Assembly: GCA_964537285.1 (NCBI GenBank)
Contig: CAZHZT010000087.1
Coordinates: 1-23,840 of the forward strand
Reading direction: 5' to 3'
Length of the DNA: 23,840 nucleotides
Origin: CAZHZT01 sp964537285
GTDB taxonomy: Bacteria > Bacteroidota > Bacteroidia > Chitinophagales > Saprospiraceae
Shown here piece by piece: positions 16,528 to 23,840 of the stretch. The translations under genes and the position numbers were made by a program. The notes under the pieces are model-generated. The model was given only the letters and a program-made list of their open reading frames with translations. It was not told the DNA's origin and ran no database searches. Position 1 is the stretch's first letter. Every line of letters starts with the position of its first letter.

Positions 16528-19500
16528 TTACTTCAATATTGACACATTTCCTTTCTGGAAATATTCTTCCCCACCTCCACAAACGACTCTAAAGTAGTAT
16601 GCAAAAGCATCTGGTGGAAGCTTACGGCCTTTAAATGTACCATCCCAACCTTGATCCAGGCGAGTTGTTTCGAAGACTAACTGCCCCCAACGATTGTAGA
16701 TAGCCAGGTATACATCTGTCACATCGATTGCTCTTAGATACAATACGTCATTTACGCCATCATCATTAGGTGTAAATGCATTCGGCAGGAAAATATTCGG
16801 AGGCCCGCAAATAGCATCAAGTACCGTAATCACCGTATCTCTGAAAGCAGCACAACCCGTTTCATTATTTAATACCGTCACTGTATATTCTGTAGTTTCT
16901 TGTGGACTGGCCTCTGTAAAAGAGGAATCCGGATGACTTAAATCAATATCCGGTGACCAGCTGTAAGTATAATCGCCACCTCCAGGCACATCAGCCCCTA
17001 AAATAGAGATCTCACCTACTTTAATCGTATCCGGATCAGCGAACAAATCAATAAAGAAACCAAAATCATCTACCTCCACAAAGAAGGAATCCACAGCAGT
17101 ACATACCCCATTGTCAGCTTCTACATAATAAACGGCATCCGAAGGCGGACTTACAAAAGCGAAGGAATCCTGGCTACCAGAGAAACCACCGTAGGTAGAT
17201 GTCCAATTATAGTTAACCGGCGGGATGGTATCAGATGGTGTTGCAACCAGCAGTCCTTCTTCATCCAAACACAAGAGTGAATCCCCTTCGATAACTACAT
17301 CGAAGGCAAGGTTAGATATAATCACAGAGTCCATAGCGCTACAACCACTTATACTATCAGTGCTCATCACGTAATAGATACCAGGACCAACAGAAATTTC
17401 AGGAGTAGTACCAATTATGGTATCAAAAGTCGGCTCATTCGACCAAATATAATCGGAATCTCCGGGCGAACTTGCCGATATATTGACCTCCTCATCTGTA
17501 CATTGAAGCACAGCATCAGTTACTGAAATCGGTAATGGAGGAAGCACCTCCACTATTACATTCCGAACAATTTCACAAGTATCTGGTGAAGTGTCGGTAA
17601 TCGTGACGGAATACGTAGTAGTAGCCGGAGGGAAGGCAACCGGATTCTGAACAGTCGGATCAGATAAGAAATCCGAAGGCGACCAATTATAAGTATAGTC
17701 ATTTGCAGCTGGATCCAAATCGAACTGTATGGAATCGCCAGGGCAGATCGTCAAAGTATCAGAAAGTTCAACATCGATCAATTCAATTGTTATGGTATCG
17801 ACCCTTGAATCGCGGCATCCCAAACGAGTTGTTACGATTAAGGTCACTTCCAGCTCGCTGGTAGAATCGATTTGAATTTCCTGTGTAGGTCCGAATAAGG
17901 TGTCTGTAGGGTTATTGCCAAACACCCACTGCCAGCGAATAATATCCGTTTGGGAGTGCGTGGATTTATCCACAAAAGAAACAACAGCATCCTCACCACA
18001 TTCTTCAAAATGCCAGTCAAAGCCTATATTGAAAAAAGGCGCTTCAAACACTTGAATATCTTTGAAAATTGTGTCCTGACAACCATCAAAAGTACTATCG
18101 GAAGCAACCAAAATCACCGTATACGTCCCCGTATCCGGGTAGGTAAAGGTCGACAGAGTATCAATCGTAGAACTATCTCCTACCCCATAATACAGTTCAT
18201 AGAAAGGAGCATTTGGATTGAAGAAAGTCATTGTAAAGGGCTCGCACTGCCCGAAGACCAGGAAGTCAGCGGTAGAGGAGGAGTCAATGTAAGTAATGGT
18301 CAAAGAATCCTCCCAGGTACATCCGTATTGGTTAATCACATTTACAGAGTAAGGATAAACACCTAAAGTATCCCCAAGGAAAACAGGGTTGGCGATGCTA
18401 TCCATACTCAATAAGGTATCTGGTGTCCAATTGTAAATTAAAATATCATTCGAGTCGAGATTGGTTACCTCCAAAATTGGATCATTTCCAAGACATAGAA
18501 CCTGATCGCCAGATAGTTCAGCATCAATTTTTCCTCCTATAATGTTAACAGAATCCGATGCGAAACAGAAGTTTGCATCCAATACAGATAAGAAGTAAGT
18601 AGACGTATCTTCTGGTGCAACAGTAATAGCATCTTCAAATCCTAAGACCATTCCGTTTTCATCAAACCAGGCGAAGAAGGCTCCATTTGAAATAGTAGGT
18701 TCCAGCGTAATAGAATCTACACAGATTATGGTATCATTCGGAAGTTCGATTTCAATATCCGGTGGAATAATAACCGTCACTTCCTCAATAATTTCACAAG
18801 TATCACCACTAATATTTGTAACAAATAAAGAATAAAGGGTCGTTGAGTCCGGACTTACAATTGGATTAGGAACTGTGTTATCCTCAAACAATTCTGTAGG
18901 GAACCAGAAATAATCAAAATCGGGTGAGCCGCCAGGATTCAAGCCGACCGAATCACCTTTACACAATATGGTATCTTGCAAGTTAAGTTCAATTACATCC
19001 ACTTTTATCGTATCAAAAGCCATAGAAACGCAACCGCTATCAGTCGTTACAGTCAACTGTACCAATAAGTCCATATCTTCCGTTACGACATAAACCGCAT
19101 TTTGCGCCTGAACGGTATCCTGATTGTTAAATACCCACTCCCAGGTGTCGATTACACCCGAAGTATCTATCGTTTCGTCAATGAAAAAGATAGAAGTACT
19201 ATCATCAAAACACTTATTGAAGTCAAAACGGAAGTCAGCTTCTGGCAGTGGGTTAGAATTAATCTCTATTGAAGTAGAATCGCTACATCCCAGAGAATCT
19301 ACGACTAATACAGCATAAGTTCCTTCCACTAAGGAATCAATTGTTGCAGTTGAATCTCCCGTATTCCAATCAATAGAATAAGGCGCTGTACCTCCTTGAA
19401 TAAGGACTTCCAGATAACCGTCGGCTTCACCGGGGCAACTAACATTCTGAGCAATCAAATCAAGGCTCAATGCCTCTGGTTCAAGTACTGCAAAATCAGA

Positions 19501-22500
19501 TTGCGTAAAACAACCATTCGTGTCAATGGCCGTAACTGTGTAAATACCTCCGGATAAAGAATCCTGCATAGTAGCATTACTCAACGAATCGATATTCCAA
19601 TAAATAGTGTAAGGAGCATCACCACCGATGATAGTTACCTCAATGCTTCCATCTCCATCCCCATTACAATCAATATTTTCAATAGTCGCTTCAATTTCGA
19701 CAATCGTATCGACATCAATTTCAATATCTACAGTTGCCGAACAGTTCACAGAGTCAGTAACTGTGACAGAATAAGTACCATTAGCCAATCCAAATGGATC
19801 TTCAATTCCATCCAGGGAATCAATGTTCCAATCGATCGTAAATGGCGAAACAGCACCAATGATAGTTAAATCAATTGCGCCATTGTTTACTCCGCGGCAA
19901 AGTGCATCGGTTACACCAAATTCAATCTCTACAGGACTATCAACATCTACTGTAAACACGCCCTCGTCCGAGCAACCATTTGCATCCGTAACGGTCACTG
20001 CATAATCTCCTGCGCCCAGATCACTGAGGTCTTCCATACCATCATACTGATCATCCGACCAGTCAATGTTATAAGGAGGTGTACCTCCGGTAATGGTAAG
20101 ATCGATGCTCCCCAGGGCCATGCTATCACAAGGGATGCCCGTTACTACCGCCGTAATTTCGATGCCTTCTTCCTGAACAAGAGTTATACTATCTATCGCA
20201 GAACATTGCTTAGAATCCGTTACTGTTACAGCGTAAGTGCCTGCCATCAAACCAGTGGGGTCTTCAATGCCATTTAAAGTTGCATCACTCCATTCGATGA
20301 TATAAGGAGGCATTCCTCCTTCTATAGTAAGATCAATACTTCCTGCGTTCATAGTATCGCAAGGGATTTCATCAGCTTCTAAAGTAAGCACTAAATCATT
20401 ATCCAGAGTGATTTCGAAAGTATCTGTAGCGGAACAAGCGCTAGCATCTACAACTGTTACAGTATAAATTCCAATGCCAAGGCTATCAGGATTTTCGAGA
20501 CCATTTAAAGTTGAATCATTCCAAGTAATGATATATGGTTCCGTTCCTCCGAGGATTTCCAGATCAATGCTGCCCAGGTTACTGGAATCGCATGCCAGAT
20601 TAGTAACCACGCCTTCAATTACCAGGTTATTATCTTCCTGTACCTCGACCGAATCCGAAACAGAACAAGAAGAAACGATATCCGTAACAGTTACAGCGTA
20701 AATACCAAGCCCTAAACTATCGACAAAAGCGCCATCACCAACTGGTGGGCTCCAGTTAAATGTATATTGGCCAGATCCGCCATCAACCGATACTAAAATA
20801 GTTCCGATAGAGTCCCCGTTACAAGGCACAGGATTCACGGTGAAGGCCAATTCCAAATCATTAATTTCAGGAACGATGACGGTATCCACCTTTGTACAAC
20901 CGGTTGCATCGTCAGTAACCGTCACTATATAAGTGCCTGCCAGCAAGCTATCTACAAAAGCATCATTACCCAATGAGTCCGGGTCCCATTCATAAGAATA
21001 ACTTCCGCTACCTTCCAGTACGTCCACCAGGATAGAGCCTAAAGAATCTCCATTACAAGAAGCTTCTGTAACAATAATATCAGTAACCAGAGGATTTTCA
21101 ATATCAATTTCAAACGTATCAGAAATACTACATTGAAGGATGGTATCGAGTACATCGACAATATAAACCCCTACGTTGATATCTATAAGGGAATCTAAGC
21201 CATCGTACTGATCATCTGACCAATCTATTAAATACTCTCCACTACCTCCGGAAATATTGATTATGATACTACCCAGATCGCTGCTGTCGCAGGCTGCATT
21301 CGTTATTTCGGCATCAAGTTCCAGTGGATTATTTTCGGTTATCTCAAATGTATCTGTAGCAACGCATGAGGTTTGGTCATCGATAACTGTTACGATATAA
21401 ACTCCAGTCCCAACATTGACCAAGCTTGTATCTCCATCATACTGATCATCATTCCAATCGATGGTATAATCACCGCTACCCCCCAAAATTTGGATAGTAA
21501 TACTGCCTAAGCTACTACTATCGCAAGCAATTCCCATGACATCTGCATCAATTTCAAGAGTATTATCTTCCTCGATTTCGAAACTATCTACGAGCACACA
21601 GTTTGTAATATTATCCGTTATAGTCACAACGTAAATACCTTCCATCAAATCCACCAATAATGTATCTCCATCATACTGGTTATCTGACCAATCAATGGTG
21701 TAATCGCCGCTACCCGTTAATATTGAGACACTAATTGTACCTAATGAAGTGTCGTCACAAGCAACTCCTGTTACCTCAGCATTGATCATTAGCGGTTCAG
21801 GTTCGACGATTTCATAACTTTCTGTGGTTTCGCAACCAGTTTGATTGTCAGTGATTGTAACAGTGTAAGTTCCAACTGAAAGATCCACCAGAAGTGTATC
21901 CCCATCATACTGATCATCCGACCAGTCGATAGTGTAGTCACCACTACCATTTAAAATAGAAATGGAAATACTGCCTAAGGTACTGCTATCACAATTTATG
22001 TTTACCACATCGGCATCAATTTCTAATGGCTCTACTTGTTCTACTTCGAAACTTTCGACAATGAAGCAATCTGTTTGATTATCAATAACTGTAACAGCGT
22101 ATGTACCCGTCGGTAGGTCCACCAACAAGGTATCTCCATCATATTGATCATCCGACCAATCTATGGTATAATCGCCACTGCCCCCGAGTATAGATATGGA
22201 TATACTACCAAGCGAACTACTGTCACAAGCAACATTCGTAATGACAGCCTGAATTTCCAAAGGATTATCCTGATCGATTTCATAAGTTTCCATGATGATG
22301 CAATTGGTCACGGTATCAGTTACGGTAACGCTGTATGTACCCAACTCAAGCCCTGTCAGAAGCGTATCCCCATCGTACTGATCGTCCGACCAATCTATGA
22401 TGTATTGGCCGCTTCCTCCAAGGATCTGGATTGTAATGGTTCCAAGAACACTGGTATCGCAAGAAGTATTTGTAACGATTGCTTCAATCTCCAGTGGATT

Positions 22501-23840
22501 CTCTTCTTCGATCGTGAAACTTTCTATAAGCTCGCAGGTTGTTTGGTTATCCGTAACGGTGACTGTGTAAGTTCCCGCTTCCAGATCCGTCAGTATCGTC
22601 GAGCCATCAAATTGATCCTCCGACCAATCTATCGTATAATCGCCACTGCCGTTTAGAATCGTGATTTCTATGCCCCCTAAGGTATTGCCATCGCAGCTCA
22701 CGCCCGTTACCTCCGCTTCAATTTCTAATGGATTCTCTTCTTCGATCGTGAAACTTTCTATAAGCTCGCAGGTTGTTTGGTTATCCGTAACGGTGACTGT
22801 GTAAGTTCCCGCTTCCAGATCCGTCAGTATCGTCGAGCCATCAAATTGATCCTCCGACCAATCTATGGTATAATCGCCACTGCCGTTTAGAATCGTGATT
22901 TCTATGCTGCCTAAGGTATTGCCATCGCAGCTCACGCCCGTCACCTCCGCTTCAATCTCTAATGGGTTCTCTTCTTCGATCGTGAAGCTCTCTATAAGCT
23001 CGCAGGTCGTTTGGTTATCGGTGATCGTAACCGTGTAAGTGCCCGCTTCCAGATCTGTTAATACCGTCGAGCCATCAAATTGATCTTCTGACCAATCTAT
23101 GGTATAATCGCCACTGCCGTTTAAGATCGTGATTTCTATGCTGCCGAAGGTATTGCCATCGCAGCTCACGCCCGTTACCTCCGCTTCAATTTCCAGTGGA
23201 TTCTCTTCTTCGATCGTGAAACTTTCTATAATCTCGCAGGTCGTTTGATTATCCGTAACGGTGACCGTGTAGATGCCCGCTTCTAAATCTGTTAATACCG
23301 TCGAGCCATCAAATTGATCCTCCGACCAATCTATCGTATAATCGCCGCTGCCGTTTAAGATCATGATCGTGATACTGCCTAAGGTATTGCCATCGCAGCT
23401 CACGCCCGTTACTTCCGCTTCAATTTCTAATGGATTCTCTTCTTCGATCGTGAAGCTTTCTATAAGCTCGCAGGTCGTTTGGTTATCGGTGATCGTGACC
23501 GTGTAGATGCCCGCTTCCAGATCCGTTAATACCGTCGAGCCATCAAATTGATCCTCCGACCAATCTATTGTATAATCGCCACTGCCGTTTAGAATCGTGA
23601 TTTCTATGCTGCCGAAGGTATTGCCATCGCAGCTCACGCCCGTCACCTCCGCTTCAATCTCTAATGGGTTCTCTTCTTCGATCGTGAAGCTCTCTATGAG
23701 CTCGCAGGTCGTTTGATTATCGGTGATCGTGACCGTGTAGATGCCCGCTTCCAGATCCGTTAATACCGTCGAGCCATCAAATTGATCCTCCGACCAATCT
23801 ATTGTATAATCGCCACTGCCGTTTAGAATCGTGATTTCTA
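16528..23840 (-). CDS. Giant SprB-repeat adhesin with CHU_C terminus, 5' end outside the window
   Basis: Open from the right window edge to TAA 16528-16530, 2436 complete codons; the first full codon starts at 23838. No true start is present: the apparent start at 23646 is a Val codon (GTG) inside a repeat, and the frame continues upstream through the same repeat. Contents from the N-terminal side: a partial and then 19 complete SprB-type repeats (23840-19231); PKD/Ig-like domains (~19230-16810) with motifs such as DTWEWVFNNQDTV, RWQWVFGNNPTDTL and NWSPSDFLSDPTVQNP; and the gliding-motility-associated C-terminal domain from ~16810 (IFLPNAFTPNDDGVNDVLYL, IYNRWGQLVFET, LPPDAFAYYFRV). It is therefore a T9SS type B cargo. 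In gliding Bacteroidota, SprB is the mobile surface adhesin; the same role here is inferred from repeats and terminus. The protein is very acidic and poor in Lys/Arg within the repeats. A terminator follows it directly. Confidence 0.93.
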   Translation of the reverse strand, partial: EITILNGSGDYTIDWSEDQFDGSTVLTDLEAGIYTVTITDNQTTCELIESFTIEEENPLEIEAEVTGVSCDGNTFGSIEITILNGSGDYTIDWSEDQFDGSTVLTDLEAGIYTVTITDNQTTCELIESFTIEEENPLEIEAEVTGVSCDGNTLGSITIMILNGSGDYTIDWSEDQFDGSTVLTDLEAGIYTVTVTDNQTTCEIIESFTIEEENPLEIEAEVTGVSCDGNTFGSIEITILNGSGDYTIDWSEDQFDGSTVLTDLEAGTYTVTITDNQTTCELIESFTIEEENPLEIEAEVTGVSCDGNTLGSIEITILNGSGDYTIDWSEDQFDGSTILTDLEAGTYTVTVTDNQTTCELIESFTIEEENPLEIEAEVTGVSCDGNTLGGIEITILNGSGDYTIDWSEDQFDGSTILTDLEAGTYTVTVTDNQTTCELIESFTIEEENPLEIEAIVTNTSCDTSVLGTITIQILGGSGQYIIDWSDDQYDGDTLLTGLELGTYSVTVTDTVTNCIIMETYEIDQDNPLEIQAVITNVACDSSSLGSISISILGGSGDYTIDWSDDQYDGDTLLVDLPTGTYAVTVIDNQTDCFIVESFEVEQVEPLEIDADVVNINCDSSTLGSISISILNGSGDYTIDWSDDQYDGDTLLVDLSVGTYTVTITDNQTGCETTESYEIVEPEPLMINAEVTGVACDDTSLGTISVSILTGSGDYTIDWSDNQYDGDTLLVDLMEGIYVVTITDNITNCVLVDSFEIEEDNTLEIDADVMGIACDSSSLGSITIQILGGSGDYTIDWNDDQYDGDTSLVNVGTGVYIVTVIDDQTSCVATDTFEITENNPLELDAEITNAACDSSDLGSIIINISGGSGEYLIDWSDDQYDGLDSLIDINVGVYIVDVLDTILQCSISDTFEIDIENPLVTDIIVTEASCNGDSLGSILVDVLEGSGSYSYEWDPDSLGNDAFVDSLLAGTYIVTVTDDATGCTKVDTVIVPEINDLELAFTVNPVPCNGDSIGTILVSVDGGSGQYTFNWSPPVGDGAFVDSLGLGIYAVTVTDIVSSCSVSDSVEVQEDNNLVIEGVVTNLACDSSNLGSIDLEILGGTEPYIITWNDSTLNGLENPDSLGIGIYTVTVVDASACSATDTFEITLDNDLVLTLEADEIPCDTMNAGSIDLTIEGGMPPYIIEWSDATLNGIEDPTGLMAGTYAVTVTDSKQCSAIDSITLVQEEGIEITAVVTGIPCDSMALGSIDLTITGGTPPYNIDWSDDQYDGMEDLSDLGAGDYAVTVTDANGCSDEGVFTVDVDSPVEIEFGVTDALCRGVNNGAIDLTIIGAVSPFTIDWNIDSLDGIEDPFGLANGTYSVTVTDSVNCSATVDIEIDVDTIVEIEATIENIDCNGDGDGSIEVTIIGGDAPYTIYWNIDSLSNATMQDSLSGGIYTVTAIDTNGCFTQSDFAVLEPEALSLDLIAQNVSCPGEADGYLEVLIQGGTAPYSIDWNTGDSTATIDSLVEGTYAVLVVDSLGCSDSTSIEINSNPLPEADFRFDFNKCFDDSTSIFFIDETIDTSGVIDTWEWVFNNQDTVQAQNAVYVVTEDMDLLVQLTVTTDSGCVSMAFDTIKVDVIELNLQDTILCKGDSVGLNPGGSPDFDYFWFPTELFEDNTVPNPIVSPDSTTLYSLFVTNISGDTCEIIEEVTVIIPPDIEIELPNDTIICVDSITLEPTISNGAFFAWFDENGMVLGFEDAITVAPEDTSTYFLSVLDANFCFASDSVNIIGGKIDAELSGDQVLCLGNDPILEVTNLDSNDILIYNWTPDTLLSMDSIANPVFLGDTLGVYPYSVNVINQYGCTWEDSLTITYIDSSSTADFLVFGQCEPFTMTFFNPNAPFYELYYGVGDSSTIDTLSTFTYPDTGTYTVILVASDSTFDGCQDTIFKDIQVFEAPFFNIGFDWHFEECGEDAVVSFVDKSTHSQTDIIRWQWVFGNNPTDTLFGPTQEIQIDSTSELEVTLIVTTRLGCRDSRVDTITIELIDVELSDTLTICPGDSIQFDLDPAANDYTYNWSPSDFLSDPTVQNPVAFPPATTTYSVTITDTSPDTCEIVRNVIVEVLPPLPISVTDAVLQCTDEEVNISASSPGDSDYIWSNEPTFDTIIGTTPEISVGPGIYYVMSTDSISGCSAMDSVIISNLAFDVVIEGDSLLCLDEEGLLVATPSDTIPPVNYNWTSTYGGFSGSQDSFAFVSPPSDAVYYVEADNGVCTAVDSFFVEVDDFGFFIDLFADPDTIKVGEISILGADVPGGGDYTYSWSPDIDLSHPDSSFTEASPQETTEYTVTVLNNETGCAAFRDTVITVLDAICGPPNIFLPNAFTPNDDGVNDVLYLRAIDVTDVYLAIYNRWGQLVFETTRLDQGWDGTFKGRKLPPDAFAYYFRVVCGGGEEYFQKGNVSILK
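19231..23840 (-). repeat. Tandem SprB repeat array, 19 complete units plus a partial one
   Basis: Unit lengths from the 5' side of the gene: twelve of 78 residues (234 bp; 20842-23649), six of 77 (231 bp; 19456-20841), and a last one of 75 (225 bp; 19231-19455). A partial unit at 23650-23840 runs off the window. Every unit keeps a Cys near position 7 and another near 60 (59 in 77-residue units), a G-I strand, a Trp at 30 and a (G)xYxVTVTD strand. This is a beta-sandwich-like repeat with one likely disulfide. Confidence 0.92.
22480..23840 (-). repeat. Near-identical part of the SprB array (234-bp period)
   Basis: Five complete units (22480-22713, 22714-22947, 22948-23181, 23182-23415, 23416-23649) and a partial one differ from each other by few bases. 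The landmark GCCATCGCAGCTCACGCC on the plus strand recurs every 234 bp exactly. Beyond 22480 the units diverge sharply in both DNA and protein. This part is recent or kept uniform by recombination, and it continues past the window edge by an unknown number of units. Confidence 0.93.

Noticed and set aside
22144..22656. 170-codon plus-strand open frame, and similar ones at 19823-20005 and 20474-20701
   Set aside because: They are antisense to the SprB array and repeat with its period (for example IIRPIYGIIATA recurring), a by-product of the coding repeat.
23644..23646. Apparent start of the SprB-type gene
   Set aside because: The codon is GTG (Val) inside a repeat, and the same frame and repeat continue to the window edge; the real start is outside.
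22480..23840. Regular direct repeats as a possible CRISPR array
   Set aside because: The 234-bp units are coding throughout, contiguous, without short repeat plus unique spacer structure.

Overview
The window looks like a chromosomal stretch of a Bacteroidota bacterium, probably of the Saprospiria. That placement is inference. It rests on type IX secretion (T9SS) sorting domains of both the type A and the type B (gliding-motility-associated, CHU_C) kind, SprB-type repeats, a TAnnTTTG-type -7 box, genes with little Shine-Dalgarno signal, and AT-rich spacers. Nearly everything is on the minus strand; one gene (4623-6032) is on the plus strand.

Layout. 14-1297 (-) is a broken paralogue of the next gene: a secreted propeller-like protein cut by an in-frame TGA, with a short recognisable remnant after the stop. 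1495-4425 (-) is the intact 976-residue paralogue with a type A sorting domain. 4623-6032 (+) is an unrecognised helical cytoplasmic protein. Two copies of a ~110-bp hairpin element lie at 1314-1424 and 6040-6149 in opposite orientation, framing the intact paralogue and the plus-strand gene. 6314-7936 (-) encodes an exported DUF4140/DUF4139 (mucoidy-inhibitor A-like) protein. 8026-8796 (-) is a toxin-antitoxin cassette with an intact antitoxin and a PIN toxin split by a one-base frameshift. 8873-16396 (-) is a 2507-residue secreted PKD/Ig-like giant with nine tandem Cys-paired repeats and a CHU_C terminus. 16464-16512 is a perfect 24-bp-arm terminator hairpin. 16528-23840 (-) is the 3' part of a still larger SprB-type adhesin whose 5' end is outside the window. 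It carries 19 complete tandem repeats plus part of a twentieth.

How the genes fit together. Three intact genes and one broken gene encode T9SS-type exported proteins. The two giants share a CHU_C terminus and lie in tandem, separated by the strong terminator. They are best read as two separately transcribed surface adhesins, possibly for gliding or attachment. No T9SS machinery gene is in the window.

The most distinctive structures are the inverted hairpin element pair, the split PIN toxin whose break falls exactly on a TTTT-AG slip site, and the SprB array. The array is nearly identical at DNA level at its N-terminal end and ages steadily toward the C-terminus, with a change of repeat class on the way. 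I found no CRISPR array, transposase, tRNA or rRNA gene, and no gene-free stretch over 300 bp.
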